A stretch of 64,000 nt of DNA from Bog-473 sp963764305 (GTDB taxonomy: Bacteria; Actinomycetota; Acidimicrobiia; Acidimicrobiales; RAAP-2), in NCBI GenBank assembly GCA_963764305.1, contig CAVXSD010000006.1:620001-684000 (forward strand), given 5' to 3'. Position numbers and translations under genes: made by a program. The notes below the pieces were generated by a model. The model saw only the letters and a program-made list of their open reading frames with translations. It searched no databases and was not told where the DNA came from. Below, in pieces: positions 43,265 through 52,713 of the stretch. Position 1 is the first letter of the stretch. Each line of letters opens with the position of its first letter.

Positions 43265-45716
43265 TCATCTAGTCCGAGTGACCCTGTTCGTGACTCGGAC
43301 TTGTACCCCTGTGCTGGTGCCGAATCCGCCGTTGGAAGTTTGCGCGCTCGACCGTGAGACTGTAAGTTCCGTTTGGGACCTTCGCAGAGTTCCAGAGGGC
43401 ATGCCAACCAAATATGCTTCGATGTCCGTTGGCGATGACGAGGCTGCGTTCGCCATTGCCTGACAGAATAAATGAGACCTTGGCATCATTGCCGATCCCC
43501 CTGCTCCTGATTCCAGCGTCGAGGAGGACGGTGCCCTTGAGGGCGATTCCGCGCTTCGGCCGGATGACTTCTGGGAATACGCGCCACGCCGCATCGCTAC
43601 TGGCTGGTAGCTGGAGTGCCGGAGCCATCACGCCTCCGAGAAAGGTCGCGTACGAACCCATCACATGTGCCTGGTCGACGTAGACCTGGTAGTTGCCGAT
43701 CACGGCTGTGCACATCGCCGAGCAGAACCATGGGGTGACATCGACATAGTGACCGCCCACCGATTGGACGGCCTGCTCCTCAGCCTTGCCGTATGGGTTC
43801 AAGGACTTCGCCATGGGCGCAGAGCACGCCGGTACATCGTCAGGATGCACATCCAGGCACTGCACCGGGTCGTTGGGTAGTCGCGGAATGTTGCCGATGA
43901 CGTCGAACTGAACGCCGGGCACAGTGATGGACGAAAAGAACTTCACTAGGCCGGCGTGCCATTGATCGTCGCTGTAGGCGCGATACGTCGGGCGTGTCGT
44001 GATACTCCTGCGAGACGATCACGGCGTTGGGTCTCACGCGATTGATCTGATCGATCGCATAGGTGTGCCATTGATCGCATTGGGAATACTCGCCGGGGTT
44101 GCCCGCCATGGGCAAGAGCTCGACAGGACAGGCCTCCTTTCCCAGATACCACAGCTTCCAGTGGGCCGCCTCGGCGATGTCGTCAACGGTCTGGAACCAC
44201 ATTTCCGAGTGCGAATCCCCGTAGAGGATCATCGTTCGCTCACCGTGAGGATCCCCGAAGAGGCACGGTTTCATCGTGGTGGCTGCGTAGTCGATCGCTA
44301 GACAGGCGGCCTCGGGCGGGTTTCCGAAGTCAATGCTTTGCAATGGCGGAACCAGGTGGATGGGAACCGACTTGATAGCCGGAGCCGCACGGACGAGGTC
44401 CTCGACGGTGGCCAGACTTGCAGTCGCAGCAACAGGGGGCGTGGTGAGAGCCGACACCACCGGGGTCGCGACGGCCGATTCAACGGTCGAGACCAGCAAC
44501 GTGGCACCAATGAGAGCGGCACCCATCCCGATGCTCGCAACACTTCGCCGGCGCAGCCATCGCGAGTGACGAATCGGGTTCTCCACAACCCAGTAGGTCA
44601 CGATCGAGGCCCCCAGCGCGACCAAGAGCCAGCCGAGGTTCGAGGACAGCGGGAGACTTTCTCGGCCTTGCGATTCAGCGGCCAGGATCAAGATTGGCCA
44701 GTGCCACAGGTACAGGGAATAGGACAGACGACCGAGTTGGCGGAAGGGCAAGGTGCCAAGCAGACGTTCGACACCGAACTTGGGGTTCGCGGTGCCTGCT
44801 GCGATTACCATCGCCTGCTCCACAGACGGGCAGCGCAGCGTAGAGGCCCGGGTACGGGGTCTGCGCGTTGTACACGACTGCGGCAACCACGATCGCTGCG
44901 AGGCCCGCCCAGGTCACAATTGCCCGCGACGGCGGAGGGCACCCTGGCGAAATGCGGTGCCGCCAAGGCCACCATCGCTCCGAGGGCGAGTTCCCATGCT
45001 CGCGTGAAGGGTGAGAAGTACGCGGCGTTCGGGTTTGATCCCGTCTGGATGACCGACCAGCCGAGCGAAACTATGACGACAAGACCCAGCGCCCCAAGCA
45101 TCTTCGTCCTCAGGTGTAAGCGGAGGCGTAGGCCCGCCACCAAGAGGAACAGGGTTGGGTACACCACGTAGAACTGCTCCTCCACCGATAGGGTCCAGAG
45201 GTTTTGAAGTGGCGACGGAGGCAGTTGCGCCGACAAATAGTTCGTCCCGACGGCTGCGAAGTGGAAGTTCGCCAAGAACAAGGCTGCCCACTTGGCGTCG
45301 TCAGCGGTCCCGAGCCCGCTGGCCGTGCCTAGAAGGACGTACGCCGCGACCACGGTGGTAATGAGCACCAAAGTGGCGGCTGGAAGAATGCGTCGAGCGC
45401 GGCGTGCGTAGAAGCTCAATAACGATGTCGTGCCGGTCGAGGTCCGCTCGCGCAGCAGCACGCCGGTGATCACATAGCCCGAAACGACGAAGAAGACGTC
45501 GACGCCGACGTACCCGCCTGGTAGTTGGCTAACTCCGGCATGGAAGAGGACGACGAGCAGGATGGCGACCGCACGAAGCCCTTCGACATCAGGCTTGAAT
45601 GCTCGGTCGCCGGGTGGGCTTCCTGCCTCGTCTCCGGAAGGCAGCAGTCGCGGGACTTCGGCGATCGCCGTTGCAGAAGGCCTTCCAATGTCTCCTGGGC
45701 CTGATCCACCCGCCAT
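43265..45716 (-). pseudogene. OafA/YrhL-type O-acyltransferase with SGNH and Ig-like domains, four frameshifts
   Basis: A single ~815-codon gene broken into five frames. The first 270 codons are the acyltransferase-3 membrane domain (DVEGLRAVAILLVVLFHAG, GYVGVDVFFVVSGYVI, SFYARRARRILPAA, WTLSVEEQFYVVYP). Further membrane helices with SYSLYLWHWPILIL follow, then an SGNH-type esterase domain (MILYGDSHSEMWF) and, at the end, an Ig-like domain (GTVLLDAGIRSRG to KVPNGTYSLTV). Breaks lie near 44922, 44830, 43990 and 43345, each explained by one extra base. The intact protein would acylate a surface polysaccharide or lipid. True decay and sequence error both remain possible. Confidence 0.85.
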
Positions 45717-45859
45717 AGCGCCGTGATGCTAGATCTAACCCGCACGGATCTACAGTGGACGGCGATTGCCGGGTGGGTGGAGTGGCAACCCCGAGTCACG
45801 GGCCCCGCGTGCCCAGTTCGCCGGGGCGGGGGCGCAGCTGGTACGTGGCGGCGTGCCCG

Positions 45860-46471
45860 CAACACACGCCGAAGCTGACCTAGGAGTGGGCGTGTGGGAA
45901 ACCCAGATCGTGGCGAACTTCGGCAACCGCGACCCCCACTGCCTGCTCGTCGCGGGCGAAGGTCTGGGTCCAACTCGATGCGCTCAGCAGATTGACCTCA
46001 GCAAGGCTCTGGAAGTCACCGATGACCGCGCCGTCCGCGTAGTCCCGCTGGTCCTCGAGGACCTTGGAGCCCCGCAGGTGGCAAGCAGACGCTTCAGCTG
46101 CTCGTCGGTCAGCACCGGGACGGGAACCTCGGACACCTTGGGCGGCTTCATCTTCACCATGGGTGAGTCGGTGATCTCCCGAAGTCGAACAGGAAGGCAA
46201 ACAGGGCGGTGAGCGCCCGGTAGCAGTTGTTGGTGTTGGCGGGGCTCTTGGTCTGCACCAGCGCCTCGATGAAGGACTCGACTTGCTCGCGCCCGATCTT
46301 GGCGACCTCGGTGCGCATCCCCGATTCACGCAGGAAGGCGAGCAGCTGGGTCGCCGCCTCGCTGTAGGTGTCGATGGTCTTCTTGGACTTGTTCGACGCC
46401 CGCAGCGAGCGTTGGATGCTGGGGATGAGCGTGGCGAGATCGCCTACGCTTTGGGTGGTGACTGCGTCCAT
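45860..46471 (-). pseudogene. Tyrosine recombinase (phage-type integrase) remnant
   Basis: From ATG 46471, with an AGGAAAG site upstream, ~97 codons encode the SAM-like core-binding domain of a tyrosine recombinase (SKKTIDTYSEAATQLLAFLRE, EALVQTKSPANTNNCYRALTALFAFL). The frame breaks at about 46175. MVKMKPPKVSEVPVPVLTDEQLKRLL, the linker to the catalytic domain, continues in another frame, then the match dissolves. The catalytic R-H-R-Y residues are missing. It stands 150 bases from the 5' end of tRNA-Pro. The left limit is approximate. Confidence 0.75.
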
Positions 46472-46619
46472 GGACGTATCTTTCCTGGGCTCGTGGCCCG
46501 TTGCTGTGGGAGCCTGGCCGGGCATCCGCACAACGAGGGTTTATCCGCCGAAGGAGCGTTGTGCAAACAACCTCCCGAAGCGGATAGCCAGAAACAAGCA
46601 GGTCAGAAGCAAGTTTTAA

Positions 46620-46696
46620 CGGGATGTAGCGCAGCTTGGCAGCGCGCCTGCTTTGGGAGCAGGAGGTCCCGGGTTCAAATCCCGGCATCCCGACCA
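46620..46696 (+). tRNA. tRNA-Pro (TGG)
   Basis: A full cloverleaf: acceptor CGGGATG pairs with CATCCCG, the anticodon arm is CCTGC-TTTGGGA-GCAGG giving anticodon TGG, and the T arm is CCGGG-TTCAAAT-CCCGG. CCA follows the discriminator A, so the 3' end is encoded. Confidence 0.97.
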
Positions 46697-46932
46697 CCAC
46701 GCCGCCCCGACGTCCAGCCGGCCACGGCCGCCGCCATCGTCGACGCGCACGTCCACAGCCGGATCAACGGGCTCCGGTCCGCATTGGCCGTGCTCGCCTC
46801 ATCACCCTGGTGGCGCTGGCGCTCACCCGCCGGCTCCCCACGGTCCAGCCCGGAGACGAGGAAGCAGGACCCGGCAGAACTCGACCCTGAGGAGGCCTGG
46901 GGGAGGGCCGCGCGGGTCCGCCGGAGGGACGG
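46697..46932. other. Intergenic region after tRNA-Pro
   Basis: About 235 bases with no gene that I can support. No second copy of the tRNA-Pro 3' end was noticed here that would mark an attachment site. Confidence 0.5.
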
Positions 46933-47316
46933 TCAGGTCCGTCGGAGCGTGACGCTGCACCAGGCCCGCTTGCGACATGCGGGACAGGTCATGCGGTGGT
47001 CGAACCGCCCGCGGGGCAGCCAGACCCCGACCGGGAACTGGAAGATGAGCAGGTCGAGTACGCCGATACGCGACGACTGTCTGCAGCGCGCGCACTCGAC
47101 GGTGAACGTACCCCGCTCGTCCAGAGGGTTGCCTGATGTCAGCGCCAGGCTGTCCGTTTCGGGGCGGGCGCCCGAGTAGAGCGCCCGCTTGCCGACGGGC
47201 AGCGCCACGGCCGCAGCCCCGCCTTCTGCGGATCTCGCCTCACCCGGTGACGGCACCCAGAACAGGGCACGCTTGCCCAGCGGATCGGGCGCCCGGTCAC
47301 TCCGCGAGGCGGCCAC
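46933..47316 (-). CDS. Zinc-ribbon protein downstream of ParA
   Basis: A 127-residue protein of unknown family. The N-terminal half contains two similar short segments, GKRALFWVPSPGEARS and GKRALYSGARPETDS. The C-terminal half has a split zinc ribbon, ECARC and TCPACRKRAWCSV, with a hydrophobic IGVLDLLIFQFPVGVWLP stretch between the knuckles. I start it at GTG 47316, five bases after the ParA stop, so the two are likely co-translated. It may tether ParA to membrane or nucleic acid; that is inference. Confidence 0.7.
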   Translation of the reverse strand: MAASRSDRAPDPLGKRALFWVPSPGEARSAEGGAAAVALPVGKRALYSGARPETDSLALTSGNPLDERGTFTVECARCRQSSRIGVLDLLIFQFPVGVWLPRGRFDHRMTCPACRKRAWCSVTLRRT

Positions 47317-47321
47317 GTTGC

Positions 47322-48095
47322 TCAGGCGGTCTGCATTGCGTCGTAGACGCGCGTCGAGAGCGTCCGATAGGCCACGGCGCCGGGCGACGTCGGAGCGTGC
47401 TGCAGCACCGACTGCCCGAGTCCCGGAGCCTCTGCGAAGCGTACCGACTTCGGGACAGGCGGCCCGAACAAGGGCAGGCCGTAGCGCTCTTCGACCTCGG
47501 AGAGGACCTGGCGGGAATGGGTCGTGCGCGCGTCGAACATCGTCGGGATCACGCCGAGCACCCGCAGCTTCTCGTTGGCGAACTGCCGAACGTCGTCGAT
47601 CGTCTCGAGCAGCTGTCCGACCCCTCGGTTGCTGAGCGCCTCGCACTGCAGCGGCACGATGACGGCCTCCGCCGCGGTGAGCCCGTTGATCGTCAGCACG
47701 CCGAGCGAGGGGGGGCAGTCGATCAACACCACGTCATAGTCGTCGAGCACCGGCAGCAGCGCCTGGGACAGGACGTGCTCGCGGCCGGTCCGGCTCAGCA
47801 GGTGCACCTCGGCTCCAGCCAGGTCGATGGTCGCGGGCACCAGTGCCAGACCCGGCACGTCGGGCACGGGCTTGACGACGTCCGAGAGCCGGGCCCGGCG
47901 AACGAGCACGTCGTGCAACGACGAGTCGAGCTCGTCGGGATCGAAGCCCAGCGAGTAGGTGAGGCACGCCTGCGGGTCGAGATCGACCACAAGCACCCGG
48001 TGCCCCTGTTGCGCCAGGGCCACGCCCAGAGACTGCACGGTCGTCGTCTTGGCCACGCCGCCTTTCTGGTTCGCGACGGCAATGACCTTGACCAT
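47322..48095 (-). CDS. ParA family ATPase
   Basis: A 257-residue ParA/Soj-type ATPase. The deviant Walker A is KGGVAKTT (KGG..KTT) at residues ~11-18, Walker A' is VVDLDPQACLTYSLG, and Walker B is DVVLIDCPPSLG. No helix-turn-helix extension is present, as in chromosomal Soj. No ParB gene or obvious parS neighbour is seen, so it is an orphan ParA that might position a plasmid-like element, carboxysome-like cargo or another large complex. The zinc-ribbon gene directly follows. Confidence 0.93.
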   Translation of the reverse strand: MVKVIAVANQKGGVAKTTTVQSLGVALAQQGHRVLVVDLDPQACLTYSLGFDPDELDSSLHDVLVRRARLSDVVKPVPDVPGLALVPATIDLAGAEVHLLSRTGREHVLSQALLPVLDDYDVVLIDCPPSLGVLTINGLTAAEAVIVPLQCEALSNRGVGQLLETIDDVRQFANEKLRVLGVIPTMFDARTTHSRQVLSEVEERYGLPLFGPPVPKSVRFAEAPGLGQSVLQHAPTSPGAVAYRTLSTRVYDAMQTA

Positions 48096-48156
48096 CGCCG
48101 AAGTCTAGGACCGGCGCCGGCGCGTTTCCCAGGGGCTCCCTCCGGAGCACAGTGGG

Positions 48157-49299
48157 TCAGCGGTAGGCAGCCTCTTCGCTGCCGACATCGGTCACCAGGT
48201 TGCCCAGGGCGAGGTTGACGTCGTCCAGGTGATAGCCCCACTGGGGGCCGAGAATGGCCGAGACCGTCGGACGGGGGTCGCCGGCGGCCGGGATGGTCGT
48301 CACCTGCAACCAGGATGCACCGGCGCTCTGCCTGCATTGCGCGTTGTACAGGCCCGGGAAGTTCACCCAGGGCGTCACCAGCCGGACGCCGGACGGCCTT
48401 GCGGTGGCGCTCCGAAAGTACGGCTGGAGGTTGCCCGCGAGGGCAGAGAACGTCACCGGATTGACGCACGCCACCTGTTGCGACCCGGAGACGGTCTGAC
48501 CCGACAGCAGGCTTACCCCACGTCCGGCGCGCCCGAAGACGGAGTTGGCCGGCGGCGTCGAGCCAAAGGTCGAATAGGCGATGACGCAGCCGGTCTGGCT
48601 GGCCGAACCGCAAGTGGGGATATTCCGGAAGGTCCCACCGACGGGCCGCCCGGTGGGGACCTGCACATTGCCTCCCAAGAGGATGGCGGACACCATGCGC
48701 GTACGAAGCCTCGGCGACGGGTCGATCTGGGTCTGCAACAGTCTGATGAGCATGGATGCGCCCTGCGAATGCCCGATGAAGATGATCGGCCTCCCGTGGT
48801 TGTCGTGGGCGAGATAGTCCTTCCAGGCCGCCAGCAGGCTGGCGTACGCGGTGACCACACCCGACCGGAGAGTCGTCAGGCCCTTCAACCCCGCCACCGT
48901 CACCTGGCGGTACATGGGCGCCCATACGGTGCAGCGCTGGGAGAAGCGGGAAGCCTGGACAATCGCCGCCGCCCTCTCGGCCGGTTGCACGGTGAGATCG
49001 GCGTTCTCGCTCGTCTCGGCCGACACGGTCGGGTACACGTAGAAGCAGTCGAAGCCACGCGCCCGGAGGGACGCGGGGGCAAGGGAGGGGCTGGTCGTGC
49101 CAGTGCCGGTGACGCTGGTGCCGGCCCGACTGCTCGTGCACGGATCCGCCGCCTGGTCCGGGCGGCAGAGCCAGACGGTGCTCGATGCCGTGTGAAAGGG
49201 GCGGGTGGCCGCACCCGCGGCCGGCACGAACACGGCGAGCACGCCCGCGCTCACTGCACCGGCAAGGCCCACTGCCCGCAGCCTGCGTGCCGCATGCAT
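48157..49299 (-). CDS. DUF3089 secreted alpha/beta hydrolase
   Basis: A 380-residue exported hydrolase of DUF3089. The N-terminus MHAARRLRAVGLAGAVSAG with further Ala/Val residues ending in AGAA is a good signal peptide, which is why I prefer ATG 49299 to a GTG 51 bases upstream. The mature part has FDCFYVYPTVSAE, SQRCTVWAPMYRQ, the nucleophile elbow FIGHSQGASM, and PWVNFPGLYNAQC near the end. Several cysteine pairs suggest disulphides. The probable activity is esterase or lipase; the substrate is unknown. Confidence 0.87.
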   Translation of the reverse strand: MHAARRLRAVGLAGAVSAGVLAVFVPAAGAATRPFHTASSTVWLCRPDQAADPCTSSRAGTSVTGTGTTSPSLAPASLRARGFDCFYVYPTVSAETSENADLTVQPAERAAAIVQASRFSQRCTVWAPMYRQVTVAGLKGLTTLRSGVVTAYASLLAAWKDYLAHDNHGRPIIFIGHSQGASMLIRLLQTQIDPSPRLRTRMVSAILLGGNVQVPTGRPVGGTFRNIPTCGSASQTGCVIAYSTFGSTPPANSVFGRAGRGVSLLSGQTVSGSQQVACVNPVTFSALAGNLQPYFRSATARPSGVRLVTPWVNFPGLYNAQCRQSAGASWLQVTTIPAAGDPRPTVSAILGPQWGYHLDDVNLALGNLVTDVGSEEAAYR

Positions 49300-49512
49300 C
49301 CCCACGGCGACTGTGTCCCTGCCCCTCGCGTTCACCGCGACGCTCGCCACATGGCTCGACCAGCCTAGAAGCCTGGGATCGGGGTTGATAGGGCATCCGG
49401 GCAGGTGGACCAGCGTCGAGCAGGGAACCGCATAGGGTCGGGGGGCGAAGCCGGACGGCGAGGGCGCTCGCCGTGGCCCGCCTCGCCCGCAGACCAGAGA
49501 TCGAAAGAGAAC

Positions 49513-50985
49513 GTGGCCGTAGTTCGCATGAATCAGAAGATGGCCGTCGCCATGGTGTTCGTGTCGGCGATGTTCATGAACATCATGGACATCACGATCG
49601 TGAACGTCGCGCTTCCCACGATCGGCCGCGACTTCGACATTCCGCCCACGGCCGTCGACGGGGTCGTGATCGCCTATCTGGTGAGCCTAGCGGTCTTCAT
49701 CCCGGCATCGGGGTGGTTGGGAGACCGCTTCGGTGGCAAGCGTGTTCTCCTGATCGCCATCGTCGTCTTCACTGTCGGCTCGGCGCTGTGCGGCCTGGCC
49801 CAGAACATGACCGAGCTGGTGCTGTTCCGGGTCGTCCAGGGTGCCGGGGGCGGGATGATGGCCCCGGTCGGGATGGCCATGCTCTACCGCGTCTTCCCGC
49901 CGGCCGAGCGGATACGGGCGGCCAGCATCATCACCCTCGGGACCACCATGGCGCCCGCTGTCGGACCTGTGCTCGGCGGCTTCCTGGTCACCAACTTCTC
50001 CTGGCGTTGGGTGTTCTTCGTCAACCTGCCGATCGGCATCGCCGCGGTCGTGTTCGGCTCGCTCGTCCTGGAGCGGACCGGTGCGATCGACGCCGGCCGC
50101 TTCGACGTGCCCGGCTTCGTGCTGGGCGGCGCCGGACTCGGGCTCTTGATGTACGGCGTCTCCGAAGGCCCGTTGCAGTCATGGTCGTCGCCGGCGGTCA
50201 TCGCCACATGCGTCAGCGGCGCCGTGCTCCTGATCGTGTTCGTCCTGGTGGAACTGCGGACCACCCGGCCGATGGTGGACCTGCACCTGCTGCGGGGCAG
50301 GCTCTTCCGCTCGACCAACTGCGTCATGTTCCTTGCCGCAGCCGCGTTCTTGGGCATGCTCTACCTGATCCCGTTGTACTTCCAGGACGCCCGCGGCCTC
50401 TCCGCCCTGCAGTCGGGGCTCTCCACGTTCCCCGAGGCCATCGGCGTGATGCTCGGCGCGCAATTCGCCAGCCGCTTCCTCTACCCTCGCATCGGACCAC
50501 GGCGTCACATCACCGGCGGGCTGCTCGGGCTCGCGGTCTGCATGCTCGCGCTCACCCAGATCAGCGTGACGACCAACCTCTGGCTCATCCGCGGCCTCAT
50601 GTTCGTGCTGGGCTGGATGATGGCGCAGGTCATGGTGCCGAACCAAGCGGCGTCGTTCGCCATGATCACCCCCGAGTCCATGGGCAGGGCCTCGACCTTC
50701 TTCAACACCATGCGGCAGGTCGGCAGCGCGACGGGGGTGGCCATCCTCTCCACCGTGCTGATCGGCGTGGGCTCGACCCAGGCCAGCGGCAGCGGGACTG
50801 CGCCCGACATCGCGGCCTACCATTTCGCCTTTCTCACGGCAGCGGTCTTCGCCCTGGCCGCAGCGGGCTTCTCCCTTACCATCCACGACAGTGACGCCGC
50901 CGAGACCATCGTGCGGCGCGTCCGCCGGCGACCCGCGCCGGTGCCTCGTCCGGAGATCCCGGTGCCCGAGGGCAGCCCGGCGTGA
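49513..50985 (+). CDS. MFS drug exporter, DHA2 (EmrB/QacA) family
   Basis: A 490-residue, 14-helix major facilitator. Landmarks are MNIMDITIVNVALPTIGRDF in TM1, GWLGDRFGGKRVLL in the loop 2-3 motif A, VQGAGGGMMAPVGMAMLYRVFP-type motif in TM4, and GPVLGGFLV motif C in TM5. I start it at GTG 49513, which follows AAAGAGA, although ATG 49528 is also possible. It likely exports lipophilic compounds with proton antiport. It overlaps the LOG gene by four bases (GTGA). Confidence 0.92.
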   Translation: MAVVRMNQKMAVAMVFVSAMFMNIMDITIVNVALPTIGRDFDIPPTAVDGVVIAYLVSLAVFIPASGWLGDRFGGKRVLLIAIVVFTVGSALCGLAQNMTELVLFRVVQGAGGGMMAPVGMAMLYRVFPPAERIRAASIITLGTTMAPAVGPVLGGFLVTNFSWRWVFFVNLPIGIAAVVFGSLVLERTGAIDAGRFDVPGFVLGGAGLGLLMYGVSEGPLQSWSSPAVIATCVSGAVLLIVFVLVELRTTRPMVDLHLLRGRLFRSTNCVMFLAAAAFLGMLYLIPLYFQDARGLSALQSGLSTFPEAIGVMLGAQFASRFLYPRIGPRRHITGGLLGLAVCMLALTQISVTTNLWLIRGLMFVLGWMMAQVMVPNQAASFAMITPESMGRASTFFNTMRQVGSATGVAILSTVLIGVGSTQASGSGTAPDIAAYHFAFLTAAVFALAAAGFSLTIHDSDAAETIVRRVRRRPAPVPRPEIPVPEGSPA

Positions 50986-51554
50986 CCACCGTGGACAGGA
51001 TCTGCGTGTTCTGCGGCTCCAGTCCGGGGACGGACCCCGCCTTTACGGAAGCGGCCGCTCGGTTCGGCACAGGAATGGCCGAGCGAGGCATCGCGCTGGT
51101 CTACGGCGGCGCCTCAGTGGGCTTGATGGGTGTCGTAGCCGACGCCGCCATGGGGGCTGGCGGACTGGCCACGGGCGTGATCACCGAGTCCCTGGCCGGC
51201 CACGAGATCGCTCACGGCACGTTGAGCGACCTGCATGTCGTGGCGACGATGCACGAACGCAAGGCGCTCATGTCCGAACTGTCGGACGCGTTCGTCATGT
51301 TGCCGGGCGGGTTCGGCACCTACGAGGAATTCATGGAGTCCGTCACCTGGGCGCAGCTCGGCATCCACGACAAGCGCTGCGCCATTCTCAACGTCGACGG
51401 ATTCTTCGACGATCTCCTCGTCTTCGTGCGCCACGCGGTCGAACAGGGTTTCATACGAGCCCGGCAGGTCGAGGAGCTGGTCATCTCCGACGATGTCGAC
51501 GAGCTGCTCGACTCGCTCGTAGGCTCGAATCGGGATCAGGTCCCGGCCGGGTAG
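50982..51554 (+). CDS. LOG family protein (TIGR00730; nucleoside 5'-monophosphate phosphoribohydrolase-like)
   Basis: A 190-residue Rossmann-fold protein of the LONELY GUY family, which removes ribose-5-phosphate from cytokinin or purine nucleotides. Motifs are ICVFCGSSPGTDP, LVYGGASVGLMG, HERKALMSELSDAF and the signature PGGFGTYEEF. The older annotation, lysine decarboxylase, should not be used. Start GTG overlaps the MFS stop. Its 3' end overlaps the convergent FkbM gene by 19 bases. Confidence 0.93.
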   Translation: MTTVDRICVFCGSSPGTDPAFTEAAARFGTGMAERGIALVYGGASVGLMGVVADAAMGAGGLATGVITESLAGHEIAHGTLSDLHVVATMHERKALMSELSDAFVMLPGGFGTYEEFMESVTWAQLGIHDKRCAILNVDGFFDDLLVFVRHAVEQGFIRARQVEELVISDDVDELLDSLVGSNRDQVPAG

Positions 51555-52615
51555 ACGACGCCCGAGCCGGCGCTGCCCGTCTGGCCCGGGAGCAGCAGGA
51601 CGTCGCGCAGCTCGTCCGATGCGCCCCAGTCGGCCAGGAGCTCGGTCACGGACCGATACGGCTTCTCCGCACCGGTGGCCTTCTCGAGGACCGACGGTGT
51701 ATACCCCAGCTTCTCGAAGTACCCGAGGTAGTCCGCCACCGTGGTGCCCGACACACGGCGGAGCATCTCGTCCTTGAGCTCGGTCGTGACGATGGGGCGG
51801 TCGCGCTCGATGATCTGCGTGGCGCCCTGCACGACCCGACCCTCGGCTCCTTCGACGTCCATCTTCAAGAACCCGACCGGACCATCCACGAGGTCGTCCA
51901 GCCGGAAGGTCGGCACCACGTTGCCCGGATGGGCCAAGAGGTCGCCGTCCTCGATCAGGCCCCCGTTGGAGCCGACGTGCGTCGAGTAGTAGGCCCATCC
52001 CGTGGCGGTGTCCGCCGCCACGGGCATCAGCTGGACGTTGGTGGTTCCGTTCAAGCGCAGCGAGGACAACAGGAGGCGGCAATTCTCGGAGTTCGGCTCG
52101 AGCGCGATGACCCGGCCCGAGGGTCCCACCAGCCTGGAGGCCAGCAGCGAGTAGTAGCCGAGATTGGCGCCGACATCGATCACCGTCATCCCGGCGTTGA
52201 TGTACCGCTCGAAGACGGCGGTGAGGTGTGGCTCGTACTGGCCCGAGAGCAGCCCGGGAGTAACGGCGGCGTCGGCGGCGTCGCAGAAGAGTTCGACGCC
52301 GCCCACCGTGCAGCGCACGGCGTCCCCCTCCGCCAGCTGCACCGAGAAGGCCGTCGGCGCGACCTGGTGTTCGATCGTCCCGAGCATCCTGCGGATGGTC
52401 GCGACCCGCGCCAGGTCGCCGGCGGCGGCCTCGTCGACGTCGGGCCGGAGCTCGTGCGGCAGCGTCGGATACAGGAGGTCCACCAATTGGTCGTAGGTGA
52501 TGCCCCGCGAGGGCGGCTCCGGCATGGTGCCACCGAGCCTGTGCACGAGGCGGTCACGTAGAGGCCTCAGTTTGTCCTTGACGGCGTGCTGCCAGTCTTC
52601 GTGCGCCTCGCCCAT
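51536..52615 (-). CDS. FkbM family methyltransferase
   Basis: A SAM-dependent methyltransferase of about 359 residues. The SAM-binding motif is VIDVGANLGYYSLLAS with VIALEPNSENC at the next strand; the FkbM-specific FLKMDVEGAE motif and the preceding FRLDDLVDGPVG are clear. The N-terminal ~130 residues are not conserved. ATG 52615 or GTG 52660 may be the start; neither has a strong ribosome-binding site. It may methylate a sugar or glycolipid hydroxyl, the usual FkbM job, which is inference. Confidence 0.88.
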   Translation of the reverse strand: MGEAHEDWQHAVKDKLRPLRDRLVHRLGGTMPEPPSRGITYDQLVDLLYPTLPHELRPDVDEAAAGDLARVATIRRMLGTIEHQVAPTAFSVQLAEGDAVRCTVGGVELFCDAADAAVTPGLLSGQYEPHLTAVFERYINAGMTVIDVGANLGYYSLLASRLVGPSGRVIALEPNSENCRLLLSSLRLNGTTNVQLMPVAADTATGWAYYSTHVGSNGGLIEDGDLLAHPGNVVPTFRLDDLVDGPVGFLKMDVEGAEGRVVQGATQIIERDRPIVTTELKDEMLRRVSGTTVADYLGYFEKLGYTPSVLEKATGAEKPYRSVTELLADWGASDELRDVLLLPGQTGSAGSGVVYPAGT

Positions 52616-52713
52616 TTCGGCCCACGGTATCCGTAAATCGTGACGGGAGAGTGAGACCACCGAGGAACCGTGTCGCTAGTCTCTCGATCAGCCGAACCAA
52701 TGGAGGAAGTACC

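Noticed and set aside
45470..45973. A 167-codon minus-strand frame between the acyltransferase and the integrase remnant
   Set aside because: It overlaps the acyltransferase N-terminus in another frame and has no recognisable sequence.
46933..48095. A ParA-centred plasmid or phage partition locus
   Set aside because: There is no ParB, no repeated parS-like site and no replication gene; an orphan ParA is all that can be supported.
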